From assembly GCA_013180625.2 (NCBI GenBank), contig SNVD02001362.1:124001-188000 (forward strand): a DNA stretch of 64,000 nt, read 5' to 3'. Position numbers and translations under genes: made by a program. The stretch is from Boswellia sacra. Its lineage: Eukaryota; Streptophyta; Magnoliopsida; Sapindales; Burseraceae. The notes under the pieces are model-generated. The model was given only the letters and a program-made list of their open reading frames with translations. It was not told the origin of the DNA and did no database searches. Below are positions 1-15,500 of this stretch, piece by piece; position 1 is the stretch's first letter, and every line of letters begins with the position of its first letter.

Positions 1-179
1 GAAACCGCAAAATAAAAAAGAAAAGAAGTTTCCGAGCTAAAGTTATTACAAGACCAATCCGATTCAAAGATTGTAACTGTGTCTAAATTTAGCCACTAGA
101 TTCAATCTCCATGAAACAAGCTCCATCAGTTTGACCCAACAATCTTCAAGACAAACATAGACCAACTTGTATTGAACCA

Positions 180-196
180 CACGTGGACTTCACGTG
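180..196. promoter_or_regulatory. Two perfect G-box/ABRE-type CACGTG motifs
   Basis: CACGTG occurs at 180-185 and again at 191-196, 11 bp apart, about 1.05 kb upstream of the kinase start codon. CACGTG is the known core bound by plant bZIP and bHLH factors, including ABA-response factors. Closely spaced pairs are more likely to be functional than single copies. That they regulate the downstream kinase is an inference. The rest of 1-746 holds simple GAT and GA tracts (about 410-430 and 475-490) and no gene that I can see. Confidence 0.45.
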
Positions 197-746
197 CCAA
201 AGTTAAAAACTCATCCAATTTTTTCACCTACTTTTGCTCTCTTCCTAATCCTCACCGCAAGAGGTCAGCGGTGATGCAGTAAAGGAGTTATTTTGTAACA
301 TGGATTCGTTTCCTGTACTTTCATCATCATCACTCACTTCCTCGAAACCGTGTAAAAAAAGTTGAAAAATTTTAGGCCAAAAATAAACAAATACTATTGA
401 AAAGGGAGATGGTGATGATGATGATGATGGAGACCATTTTGTAAAGCCGCGTTTAAAGAAAAGGGGAAAAGAGGGAAGAGAGAGAGAGTTAGCTGGTCAG
501 CACTCTCATCCGATGTTTCTTAGCAACAGCACACTAAAAATAACACCAAAACGAATCATGATAATAAAACTTTTAAAATATTCAAAAATAAATTAGTAAA
601 AAAAAGCTTTGTTTTGTTATTGGATTATTTGAGATCCATTTTCATCATCAGCGTTTAGACCTTTTGTTTTGTGTATCTTTCTATCGTCATTTATATCATC
701 CCAGAACATAACCCATTTCATTCTTCCCTCATCTCCGCACCACCTG

Positions 747-1170
747 GTAATAGATCCGTCTCTTTTTCTTTACCATGTTTTTGTGTGTTTATATCTTCAC
801 AATGATATGATTTTTATGTGTTCTGTGATGTTACTCTTCATCAAGATTTGTTGGTGCCAGTTGACTGGTAGATTAAATTGTGAACATAATTTTTTAACTT
901 TTTTTTTCTTTATAGCAAATCCTTTTTGTGTTTTAAGATAGATGTTAGATTGTTCAAAGTCTATTAACTTGAAAGCATCAACCTTGATGGTACCTGACTT
1001 GTGGATTCTGTTATTTGTTTTCTTTTCCTTTAAGATGGTAAAAGGTATAGCTTTTCTTGACGGCTGATCTGATAGGGGATTCTTTGATTCTTGGATTCTT
1101 TGATTTTGTTGTTATATGTTTATTCTTTCAAGTTTCTTATCTGGGTTTCTCGTTTTGTGGTCTATCGCAG
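747..1170 (+). other. Probable 5' UTR intron of the CPK gene
   Basis: A good donor (CACCTG|GTAATA, boundary 746/747) and an acceptor (TATCGCAG, ending at 1170) bracket a T-rich, AT-rich stretch just upstream of the kinase ORF. The pyrimidine tract and the lack of a conserved coding frame fit a leader intron. Leader introns are common in plant kinase genes. Transcript data would settle it. Confidence 0.45.
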
Positions 1171-1233
1171 TGTAATTTATGAGCTATTATTGGATGAGGA
1201 AAAGGCTTCGTGAAGTTGAACTCTAATTGTTTC

Positions 1234-5273
<4,040 letters not shown>

Positions 5274-6399
5274 GTTTCAGTTATAGACCTCATGTACAGG
5301 TATTTGTTAGCCTCTTCTGTTTCACCTTATTTTGTTCCTCATGTGAGAATTGGTGAATCTCTTTCAGTTTTCAGGTATTTTCTTTTTTAGATACTTATTT
5401 GGATAGTTGAGATTTTATTCCTATTTCTTAGTCTGCTTTGATCACATTGCACTGGCTTTTAAGCTGAAAAATCAAATGGCTTGCGATGCTATAAACATCA
5501 AACTTTGTCAGTTACTGCTGAAGATTCAGAACTACCCACAATAAAACAATTTGATTTAATTGGATTACATTAGTGGACAACATTTAAAAGACTCTGCCTG
5601 TATGTAGGATTTTGATTTGTTTTAAGTTGGAAGTTTACACCTCTATCCATATATGTATAATTATCAAGCTGTGATTATCTGTAGTTGCAACGCCGTTTTC
5701 TAACTTGAAATTTTGCAGGTTGTACAGGAAGCCTGGAGGGGATGATTGTTGACGATGTTTTGGGAAAATGTTTTTGGCTCCTTATTGTTTCAATGAAATA
5801 CCTAAGCAGGAGATTTTCTGTGCATGAGTGGTTCTGATGTGTTTATGTTGCTGTATGACTAAAGAAAATGTTAGTTTTGTGAACTTTTCAGAATGTGAAG
5901 TGGTAAAGCCATTGAAGTACTAAGTTGGTAGTTTCTTTTGTTTTATCAGAGGCCTGTGTTAATTGTTGAAGGAAAAGGATTCATGTCACAGGGTAATTCA
6001 TGAGCAACGGAAGTGCACATTTGTCTGAACTGTAAAAGGGTTATTTATTGATGGTTATTGATGTTAGTACATCCACAAATTATATATTACATTAGAAAAC
6101 AAAATATCAAACACAGCTGCGGCAATTCGTGTAACTGAGAATCATTTTTAATTTAACAGGGCGACGTGTGAATTTGAATGAATGAAGTGTTCAGGTCATT
6201 GCCGTGGAGCTCGATAGCGTTACATGTATAAAAGAGTCGCTCTTGTAAATGCTAAATGACATTGGTTTCCATCTGAATTTTGCTAGTAATCACTTTCTAT
6301 GCACCCTCCAAGACTCCCGTTTCTCGTGCTATCGAAATTTCCTGGAAAAAAAAAAACAATTCAAAGAAAAAGTAATGTGAGGCAGCCGGCCACGAAGGG
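5274..6399. other. CPK 3' UTR with probable intron, then convergent spacer
   Basis: After the kinase stop, a donor (TGTACAG|GTATTT near 5300) and an acceptor (TTTTGCAG near 5718) bracket a likely 3' UTR intron. The remaining AT-rich sequence to 6399 holds the kinase 3' end and the 3' end of the opposite-strand gene. I see no other gene here. Confidence 0.4.
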
Positions 6400-8622
6400 T
6401 TATAAGGAGGATAGCAAAAGTAAGGGCCAATTTTTAATTGCCAAAAATAAATACAAGGTCGACATTGAAAATGTATCATTTACACTTGCCTTCAACTTTG
6501 CATCACTTGAAAATATATATCTTGATGTAATAGCATGTTCCTCGGTAAACAGCCATCCAACCTCACAGCAATTTTCACCATCTTCCCTTTCTTTTATTGA
6601 ACACCACAATTGCTTTGGAAGCAATATCAGATTGCATTCATCTCTCGTTGTCTTCAGCTTGTTACTGCCTAAAAGTTCTTGGAGAGAATTCTGCAGTTTA
6701 ATGTTTTTCAATTGTTCAGAAGTATTACTTAAGATGATGCCTCTATTTCAGAAAACAAAATGCAGGGTGCAAGAAAGAACAACCAAGCAATTGAAGTAAC
6801 ATAATTGACTGAGTCTCCAAGCAGACCAACATATGCATTACAATGAACTCGTGAATCAACCTGTAAGGAAGAAAAAACAGGAGGAGGAAGAGAAATCCCA
6901 AAAAAGAAAAAAAAAATCAATTACCTTTCAACACGCTAGGGATCCTTAAAAGGATCAGGCACATCTACTGGAAAATTATTTAGTTGACCCATCACTACCA
7001 CAAGAGAATGATGGTAAATCTGGAAATTCACTTGTATCAAGGCTTGGATCACCTCCAATTCAACAAGTCGAACCCAGGAGGTTTACTTTACCCTCTTGTA
7101 AAGATTTCAAGACATCATCACATTATGAGAGAAAAAGAAATCCTGACCAACGAGTGTAAAATATTTGTGAACTGAGAAGAAAGGTAATGATAACTGTCCC
7201 ACTCTACTAAATTCAGATGAATGAAACAAACATTTACTTCTTTCTAGTTAAGACCTTGTCAGCGACCAGAAGGCAAGATGGTTCTGAAAACTAACTCTTT
7301 CTACATTATTCTTTCTAAGTGTTCTTAAGGCACTCTCTCCAGGGTAAGTAATTAGGACCTCATACGTTATGACACAGTTTTAATAGACCCAAAAAAAAAA
7401 AAAAGTCTACTCGTGTTTTCAAGAAACACTAAACATTCCCAAAGAGCATATACAAATTAATCTTTGATTGCATGCACAATAAGCAAAATGACAGAATACC
7501 AAGCAAACAAACTGAAAGCTCACATTTTGGGAACTGTTGAAACGGGCAACAGCTCTAGGACCATCCCAAGCACCAACCACCTCTGAAGCTTTCATTGCAT
7601 CTGTTGCAGCAAAACTAGAATCACGGATAGCACATCCTCCAAGCTGCTCACCATTTCTGAATGGTCCATACCACTGCTCACGAAAAACTCTAATGTTCTC
7701 TAATATCATTTTTCCATTTTCTTCACGAACAACCTGAATTATCCTCACACGAGATTCCCGATCCTGAGGATTGATCAAGCAATGCTCCAACTCCAACAAT
7801 TTATTTGTCCCATGATGATCTCCAATTGGCCAAACAGCCACATAACATCCACTAGATTCGTATGCAAATGCTGCAACTTTATTATCAACACCTCCAATGT
7901 TCCTTTGGTCAATGCTATACTGTGTTGCAGCATCAGCTTCACATCCAACTGTTGGTAGTAGTTTTATTGATTTGTAAAACATAACATTTTCCTCGGGTTG
8001 AGCAAGTGTGGGGCACTGGGTCTGCCAATCATAAACCTTGACCTCCCACTCTCTGTAAGCTTCAGGTACAACAGACTCAGGAAGTTCGATTGGGGTTCCT
8101 TCACTTGTGAAGTCTGCCCCATGTCCATCCCACTCACCAGATACGTTTTTAGCAAATTCCGACCATGCTTCAACATGTGAAAGTTGAATAAAATCAATAC
8201 AAAGATTGCAACTTGAACATTAAAGTTAATTCCTTTGATCATTGGAAAATTTCAACATGCAAAAGATCACATTTTTTAACCTCTAAGCTACAATATTGAT
8301 CGAACAGGATGACGAGTCTAATGACAATATAATCGGAAGAGAGAAATATCAGCGATCATTCAATTCCTTGAATTAAGGTGAAAACCGAGAGCAACTTACA
8401 ATCAGCACTGGTAGTGGTGGTGGGATTCAAGCTCTGAAGCTCAACATCTGAAAAGGTGGTTTTGGCTACACAAGAAATGGATAGAGGTCGAAGGTGGTAG
8501 CATTGAAGTTGAACAGGATGAAGATTGAGTCTGGAATGATGATGGTGAAGTTTTGGCAATGCGAAACCAAGAGAGTTCAAGGTTCTGTTATGGGAGATTA
8601 TGCTGTTTGCTGCTAATGCCAT
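6400..8622 (-). CDS. Conserved plant protein of unknown function, probably plastid-targeted
   Basis: Three exons on the minus strand: 8622-8400, 8167-7524 and 6690-6400, phases consistent, about 385 residues. The first 70 or so residues are rich in Ser, His and Leu with few acids (MALAANSIISHNRTLNSLGF), which looks like a chloroplast transit peptide. The body has motifs that I remember as conserved in plants: GTPIELPESVVPEAYREWEV, YDWQTQCPTL, FREQWYGPFRNGEQLGGCAI and, in the last exon, LLPKQLWCSIKE with CEVGWLF. This resembles a DUF3598-like beta-barrel family, but I am not certain of that. By position next to the CPK gene it probably corresponds to Arabidopsis At4g38225. Function is unknown. 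The last exon may be longer than in relatives, since its final 30 residues look unconserved. The start is the first ATG in frame; a near-cognate TTG upstream was ignored. Confidence 0.75.
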
Positions 8623-10308
8623 TTGAAGTGGAAGACAATTCAATTATCTGGGAAAAGTGGGTAGGATTCAATTGAATCGTAATTGAATTCAGTGGCTTGG
8701 AAGAATGGAGAATATTCTTTATTCAGATTCAGTGACTGAAATTCCCGTTGCCTTTGCCTGTGCCTAATCTATCAACTTGGACCTATGAATTGGGTTTGTA
8801 GGATTTGGGTCAACTTACAAGCCCAAGCCTAAGCCCAATAACTTCTGAAACAAATGTCCATGGACCACACGTGCTGAATATTGATGTTCTGTGGCAAGTT
8901 TATATGTTAAATGACAAGCCATCAGAATTTACACCGACACAAACATGAGATTCATTTGAGTTTATACGTTGTAAAGCGGTAAAGCCCTCCCCTCAAGGTG
9001 TTAAAGTTCACAAAGTTTACTTCTTGGTGATTTTCATGAAAGGTAAACAGCAAAAGTGGGATGACAGTTGGGTTGAAAGTAATTGTCTTGTCTATGGTTT
9101 GTTCTGGACATAAGCCACAATCAAGTTTGAAGCAGTGACATTTCGCTAACTACTTTGAAAACGTTTTCAAGCAACACTTTCTCCAACCGAAACAGTGGAT
9201 GAGTGGGTGATTCGTAGTTGAAGGATTTAATTTGTTATTAAAATCTGATCTGTAACAAAAAGATCATTGGATGAATAATATGCAATATATGACGGGGTTC
9301 ATGTGATTTGTTAGTCAAAATATATACGTTGCGTTATTTAGTAGCTAGTCAGTAAGTTTCTATCTTTCTTTATATGTTTTTGTTTGAAAAAGGAAGACTG
9401 AGTGATGAGCGGTTGAATCTTGAATGAGTATGCACCGACACTTAATTGATGAAAGCTTAAATTTGTGCTGTGGGGGTGGCATCACATCACATGGCCAAAT
9501 ATGCCCTATCATGTTATCCTGGTTGGAAATCATTGGCTTTGCACTTTAATTAGACTTTGTCACCACTCACCGACGATTTTGGCTAGCAGCTGGCAACTCA
9601 GCTGGCATATTTATCACAAATATGAACATATATTTCTCATTTTAAGCTTAATTTCCTGCTACTGTATGTCTTTACTCTTATTATTTGTATTCTTAATAAT
9701 TAAGCTAGTTATTTTTTCAGAGAGAAGTTAGCTTAAACACATACATGCACAGTCAATTGAAATGGTGGATCCATATTAATTATATAATATAAGGTCCCAA
9801 GTCTCATTCCAACAACATCCATGTCTTAATTTGCAAGAAACAACATTAATTTAAACTATATTACATTGTGCATACAACACTTAATTTCACAATGGGATTA
9901 ATAATAACAATAGTAATCAAATAATGAAGATAATAACAATCATATTTACTTAAAATAAAAAACAAAAACAAAAATCTAATGAATTAAACATCGTAACATG
10001 CATTCACCAGTTGATTAATGGTATTGAATTGATCTGAGAAAACTCTGCTGAGCTGCTGCTGCTGCAATATTTTCTCCTTCTTCATCATTGAATGCCTAAC
10101 CACAGCTACCTGCACTGCAGTTTCTGTATATATTTTCTTCTTACATCACATATAGCACAAGCAGAGTTAAGCTTCGTCGACTAACATTAACAAAACATGC
10201 AAAATCCATACAAAAAAAATTAACCTTTGTTCTTCTTTATCATCATCTTCTTCCACTTATTGTTCTCCAGAAATTAATAATATTGCTTTTGATAGATATA
10301 TATGTGTG
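8623..10308. other. Intergenic region, no gene seen
   Basis: AT-rich sequence between two minus-strand genes. It holds the promoter of the plastid-type protein (just right of 8622) and the 3' flank of the next gene. Short open frames, for example at 9465-9731, have low-complexity hydrophobic translations and no recognisable domain. I see no tRNA or transposon ends. Confidence 0.5.
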
Positions 10309-10788
10309 TCAACCTCGAAAGCTTTTATTTCCATCATCGAAGTTCTTGGAATAGTCAAAAGAATTGTACTTGCAGGTTTGAGGAAGACCAACTTTGTCAG
10401 ATCCCACAAGTCTTCTAATCTCAGACCTCACCTTGTAGAAAACATGCCTCCAGCTTCCTTTGCTTTGCGAGCCAAGAACAAGTGATTCCTCTTCGTTCAT
10501 CTCCAGATCTTTAGCAAAAATTGGCTTTCTTGACATGATCCAGGACCAACCCCAGTCCCACCATTTCCTAACGGAGGTTCCTGCATACTCTCCCATGGAG
10601 GAAACAGACTTTGATCTGCGAAACTGGAATGCCCATGAAGCAGTTCGTGAAGAGATCATGGGCTGCTGGATTTTAAGCGACAGAGAAGATAGCCTCCTCC
10701 GAATGGTGCCTGCTGCAGGTTGGTCGTTGGTTTGGGAGAGTGGAAGCGCTTGGTTACCCTTCTGAAAGCTTTGCATAATGGAGCTCAT
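10309..10788 (-). CDS. Small conserved plant protein, function unknown
   Basis: Single-exon frame of 159 residues. The start is the ATG at 10788 (MSSIMQSFQKGNQ); the frame is open upstream, but only through a repetitive leader that translates as Phe-Ile runs. A Ser/Arg-rich N-terminal half (RRRLSSLSLKIQ, RRSKSVSSMGEYAG) leads to a striking block, VRKWWDWGWSWIMSRKPIFA. An acidic segment (DLEMNEEES) and a basic WRHVFYKVRSEIRRLVGSDK segment follow. I remember this tryptophan-rich block as conserved in small land-plant proteins without assigned function; Arabidopsis At4g35320 is a possible counterpart by position. There is no signal peptide or clear membrane span. RRRLSS and RSKS sites could be phosphorylated, but that is inference. 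Confidence 0.7.
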   Translation of the reverse strand: MSSIMQSFQKGNQALPLSQTNDQPAAGTIRRRLSSLSLKIQQPMISSRTASWAFQFRRSKSVSSMGEYAGTSVRKWWDWGWSWIMSRKPIFAKDLEMNEEESLVLGSQSKGSWRHVFYKVRSEIRRLVGSDKVGLPQTCKYNSFDYSKNFDDGNKSFRG

Positions 10789-12079
10789 GATGTGTATAAC
10801 AATCAACAAGAAGAAGAAAATGCAGCAAAAGTAGATGAAGATGAAGATGAAGATGAAGATGAAGATGAAGATGTGTTTGTGTTTGTATGCTGAAGAAGCA
10901 AAAGCAATAGCTTCAGCTTGTGGCTTGAGTGTAATTGGTGATAAAGAGAGGGAGAGAGAAAGAGAGAAGAAAATTATAATAATTAAGAGGTGAAATGTAG
11001 TGTTCACAGCTCTATCACAGCCTGTTTTTATTCTTGTTATTTTTATATACATATTTCCATTCCTGGGGAGGTGGATGCATGATGGTAGGCCCAATATGCA
11101 GCAAAGCAATTACAATGACTCTTACCAATTAGTCAGTTAAATTCTATATATACAAAAAGCTTGCTTAATTCCTTTTTTCTATTCCACTTTGCCATATGCA
11201 ATTAACATGAATTGATTGATCATTGGTTACTTAGTTTTTAATGTATGCCAGCAGTACTACATGTGTAGAAGCACCATTGGCAACAGAAGTTAAGCAATAT
11301 TCATTGGTTTACAGAAATGGGAAATTAACCATAGTGTTGGAGAAGGCATCTTCGCAATCATAAATCTTCTGGTAGAAGGTGGACCACCTTGAGGTGTCGG
11401 TTGTGAAGTCTGGATCTGTCTTTATTCACTTTATCTGGTAACACTGTAACTAGTCATATACAGTAATATTTTGTAATTTCATGTAATGTAATCACATTTC
11501 CAGCTTCTCTTCTCCTTTGTTTCCAACACTATTTCATTCTATTCTATTCCCCCAGCTACCAAAGCATCTGTATTATGTGCCACCTCTCAACCTCATTTTC
11601 CTTTTGCTTTTCCTTTTCCTTCTTTTAATATTTTTGTCAACTATCATTGGTTTGTGAAGACATGTTTGAGAATATCCAACGCGTTTCTGATTTTTGTTTC
11701 ATTTTATAATAGATAGAATGTTTTACGGAAAATTGCAAAAAGTAAGTAATTTTTAGAGGACATTTAAGAAATTGTAATGTTTTTTCAATCTTTATAGATG
11801 TTTTAGCTCATTTTTTTATTTAAATACTAAACTTATAGTTTATGTTACCCAATGAATATAGACGTAGTACTGAACAACTCCAACACATTACTCAACAAAG
11901 ATCTAGATAACTTAGTCAACTCAAAACCCTATTAAAATAATCCCCAATGTTTTTTTATTATTATTATTTTACATTTTCCCATGTTTATATTACCCTTTTA
12001 AAGATTAAAAATTTGAAGTTAAAAGATTGCAATCATATTGCTAATATTAAAATAAATTAAAGTCTGATTCGTGCATGGT
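10789..12079. other. Leader, promoter and gene-poor spacer
   Basis: The first 250 bp hold the 5' leader of the 159-residue protein, including a GATGAA tract and a GA-rich run. From about 11100 onward the DNA is AT-rich with short meaningless frames. I see no gene or clear mobile element here. Confidence 0.5.
10834..10873 (+). repeat. GATGAA hexamer microsatellite in a 5' leader
   Basis: About six and a half perfect copies of GATGAA on the plus strand (TTCATC on the coding strand). It lies 45-85 bp upstream of the ATG of the minus-strand 159-residue protein, so it is probably transcribed in its 5' UTR. Length variation here could alter translation, but that is speculative. Confidence 0.85.
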
Positions 12080-12764
12080 TAGGAGATAAATGGATCAACA
12101 AATTTACAGGTTTAAACATTCAACCCAACTTCTTATAATTCTCAATTTAATAAAAAGAAGAACTATGAAGTGCGATTGGAGGCATAGTGTTGATCTTGGC
12201 TCAGTAACAAAACTCAGAACAAGACAAATGATTATGATCTCTTAATCTTGAATTTAATATGATCTCTTAATTTAATTAGCAAAGTCAATCAAAGCCGCAT
12301 CTGTATTTGAATGTATACATGCAGAAAATTTTCCTTTACTTCAGGCTGTTGCCTATATTGCTAGTAATGCGTAATTAAATAGCTCTCTGTAGTTCTTCTC
12401 GTCTTTGTATGCATATATTATTGCTCGTCGTCTGTGACGTGAATAAAAATGAGAAAGACTTACAAAAGATAGGTATATCACTTCTATATACTGATTTAAC
12501 GTGTCTATCCAATGAGATATCAATACATTATTATAAGTAGTTGATTTGGTGAGATGATTAAGTAACTATATTTAATAAAATGATGACAAATTACCATAGA
12601 TAGTTGAAAAAATTGAAAAATAACTGAAAAAATAACCACCCTCAACACATAACTTAATATATTAATATTAGATATACCATTATTTTCGTATGATAACGCA
12701 GTATGCCTGTCTTACATAAATATTTATGAGTAAAAATAATATAGCTTCTAGATCGATCCGAGTG

Positions 12765-12960
12765 TAATAAAGAAGAAAGCTTTCTTTTTCTTTCGTTTTA
12801 AGTTTCTAATGTTTCTTTTCTCAATTCTCACGAATTCGCAGTTGCAATGCTGATTGTATATGTGGTCTAAGAGAGCTAATATGAGTATAGTGTTAATTAC
12901 AGCTGCTATTTTCATGGCAATAATGATAGTTAATGTCTCATTACTGCACCTTAGATCAAC
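12765..12960 (+). pseudogene. Fragment resembling exon 4 of the nearby sugar-nucleotide-transporter-like gene
   Basis: The stretch CTTTCTTTTTCTTTC, ACGAATTCGCAG, GTGGTCTAAGAGAGCT and ATGAGTATAGTGTTA-ACAGCTGCT matches, with substitutions and small indels, the intron 3 and exon 4 region of the intact gene at about 15800-15965. An inserted few bases put a TAA in the frame that reads IVWSKRA in the intact gene, so this piece cannot code. A further patch at 12084-12132 (AAATGGATCAACAAA, CAACCCAACTTCTT) matches the intact gene's leader at 15338-15385. The piece lies upstream of the exon 2/3-like fragment, which is the wrong order. Confidence 0.7.
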
Positions 12961-13094
12961 ACTGGCAATTAACATCTAAAATAACGGTGGTTCCAGAGGA
13001 AATATCGCCATTTTCCTAGCCAATTTTGTCAGAAGCCCTCGTCATCCGAAGCTCCAAGATAACCAAAAGAGAACAGATCATGTATTCCTTTGAG

Positions 13095-13400
13095 GGTATT
13101 TTTCTTAATTTCACCATTTTTTTTTTCTTTTCCTTACTTTTAATTGAAAATGTTATGAATGAATTTAGCTGACTTTCAGGATAACGATGGCGTGCAGCAC
13201 TAGTGCTGATGGCAAAACTCAAGAGAGCTTAATTAAGAGGCAATTTCTTTCAGGCAGGTCATGCTTTTTTCATAAATATTTTTCTTATTGTTTATAGTAC
13301 TCTCATCAACTTCGGGTTCTGTCAGTAACGTGGCTTCAAGCTCCTCTAAGTGGGAGCGCATGTAAGTGATAAACTATTGAAGCTTTCTTTTTCTTTTTAA
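13095..13400 (+). pseudogene. Fragment resembling exons 2-3 of the nearby sugar-nucleotide-transporter-like gene
   Basis: GCTGACTTTCAGGA, GGCAAAACTC, AGAGAGCTTAA, AGAGGCAA and, further on, ACTTCGGGTTCTGTCAGTAA with GGCTTCAAGCTCC and AAGTGGGAGC line up with 15585-15790 of the intact gene. This covers its exon 2, intron 2 and exon 3. The exon 2 equivalent meets a TAG after a few codons, so it is non-functional. It sits about 2.4 kb upstream of the intact copy and downstream of the exon 4-like piece. Confidence 0.75.
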
Positions 13401-14390
13401 TTATATAAGCTTAGCGTGATTAACCTAACATTCAATAGATATAATATGAAAATGTTAACCTATAATATTGGATGGTGTTGCATGCCGTTCATGTTTTTCC
13501 CGTTTGTTGTTGGAGCTAGTTGGTGCAAATTGAATGGTTTGTTTCAATGTCTTTTTCCTATCTCTACATTTGAATGGGCCTATTTTATATGCTGAAATAA
13601 GAAATTAATTAAATGAAAAGGATTTTCATGTGAAGATATTTCTCTTAGTTTCAGTGCCATGGAACAATGGATCTTATATATGAATATGCTATTATTCCTT
13701 TTAACACATAATTCAATTCAACGAATCAGTTCATTTTTCAAAATACTTCAATTGGTATATGCAAGTAATAGGCCAATTTCGCAGTTCATTTTTCAAAATA
13801 CTTCTGTTGGTACTGTTGGTACTTGACAGAGGAGAATCCTGTTTCCTCCTTTGCGCCGCGAAGGCTCCATTACTGTTGGTTTGATTATAGATAGCATGGA
13901 ATTATGGAAATGACAGTCCTTGTAAAGGGAGAATCAGAGGCCGCTGCCAAATAATATATAAATCCACTGACACTTCATGTAGCCGTTATTGAAATAGTGC
14001 CTGCCCAAGCCCAAGTGATCACTACAAAGGCTACTGTGTCTTGTATGTTGGCTGAGCCTGAGCCAGGAGTTGAGCTCCTGATGGAGATGATGGTGGTGAT
14101 AGTGCCTCATTCCATTGTAAAAAAGAAAAACCTTGAATATTTTGTTAATAGTTAGCGAAAAAGGAATTAGCAAAAAGATACCATTATTCACTCTTGGCAG
14201 TAACACTGTTAACTAACAATAATGCTTCACTAAACATGTATGTAAAGTTAACGTGACATTGAGTGAATAAAAATATTAATATGAGTTATTAATATAATAA
14301 ATACCGAGTCATGTGGTGTCATATCAACTTTATTTATAAATTTTATACATAGACTTTGTAAGTATAGCATTGCTGATTAACTATATTATA
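13401..14390. other. Gene-poor spacer
   Basis: AT-rich DNA with a short internal duplication: AGTTCATTTTTCAAAATACTTC occurs near 13727 and again near 13782. A more GC-balanced patch at 13830-14110 has a 90-residue minus-strand frame rich in His that I cannot match to any family. No gene is supported. Confidence 0.45.
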
Positions 14391-14392
14391 TA

Positions 14393-15276
14393 CAGTAAAA
14401 TCCGCATAGATGAACATTATTAAGACTATAAAAAATTATTACTTTATAAAGCTTATTTAATTATCAATAAATGAATAATTTATTAATTTATCGATATATG
14501 AAGATTTTTATGTTTTAATTAGTTCTAAATATGTTTTTTTAACCATACTTCATGAATTTATTATTAATAAAAAAACAATGGATATTATCAAACATTAACA
14601 TGTGTTCATACGGAATTTTAACAATTATCATGTACAAGTAAAATAAATAAATAAATAAGTATTATGTACATAGACATATAAGCCCAAACATTGATATACA
14701 TGTACATGCATGGAACTTACATAGTAAATAAAAAATTAATAAATATGTCGACATATACAATGGAAATTATTTTCAAATTTAGTTCTCTAGAAGATAAAGT
14801 GTTTCAAGTGCATAGAAGAAAGTAAACCCTATATGTCTTACTTTTACATTATGAATCATTACAATTTTCGTATATTTCTCCTTCATGGCTTCTCATTGAA
14901 AGTAGCGAAAAAAGAAAAACACTAACCGATGAAATGAGGAGAGCATCGTATAAGAAAGCACATTTTAGTTGAGTTTAGTTTAAATAGAAACAAAAACAAA
15001 AAATTTTAAATGCATATTTTGAAAAAGAACATAATTGAAAAATTAAAAGTTATAAAAAAAATCACATTGATATTATAAATTTTATATGTTATATATTTTA
15101 TGCATTGGATTAATTATTAATTTATAATTTTGTTGGGCCCTAAAGATTTAAAAAATTATCTTACTTATCTAATGAATTTATTCATTTATAGACACGAGTC
15201 AGTCAGGATTGAAAGATTTTATTATTTAATCGAAGTTATTAATTTATCGAACATTTTATTTACCAAGGTTTGACTG
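14393..15276. mobile_element. Emigrant/pogo-like (Tc1-mariner) element remnant
   Basis: The left end reads TA|CAGTAAAATCCGCATAGATG and the right end, reverse-complemented, reads TA|CAGTCAAACCTTGGTAAATA. The ends therefore form imperfect inverted repeats flanked by TA on both sides. I remember the Arabidopsis Emigrant family as having termini starting CAGTAAAACC and TA target duplications. The 884-bp interior is AT-rich with repeated ATTAATTTATCGA motifs and no transposase frame, so it would be non-autonomous and old. The assignment rests on the ends only. Confidence 0.55.
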
Positions 15277-15500
15277 TAATACAATATTTCATATTTAGAG
15301 GATCTTTTTTGTATTCTGGCCCAAAAATTGGCTAGATAAATGGATCAACAAAGTTACGGGCTTTGACGTTCGGCCCAACTTCTTTTTTAACTTTTAACAA
15401 CTGTTAGCTCCAGTTAGGATAAACGGTAGCGTAGGAGATCTTGTATCAACTCAACAACAGAACTGAGATCTTGAAACAGCATCAAAATTAAGAAAAAAAA

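Noticed and set aside
1210..1233. In-frame GTG upstream of the CPK start
   Set aside because: Non-ATG starts are rare in plants, and the downstream ATG gives MGNTC, the myristoylation signal.
6299..6799. 166-residue plus-strand open frame
   Set aside because: It lies antisense to the last exon of the plastid-type protein, whose frame has conserved motifs. The plus-strand translation has none.
6729..6920. Possible extra exon (VDSRVHCNAYVGLLGDSV) for the plastid-type protein
   Set aside because: An acceptor is present, but there is no convincing donor and no remembered conservation. The direct join to 6690 keeps frame.
13934..14206. 90-residue minus-strand frame with a His run
   Set aside because: The His run comes from a CAT/CAC simple stretch. 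No conserved motif, splice pattern or promoter supports a gene.
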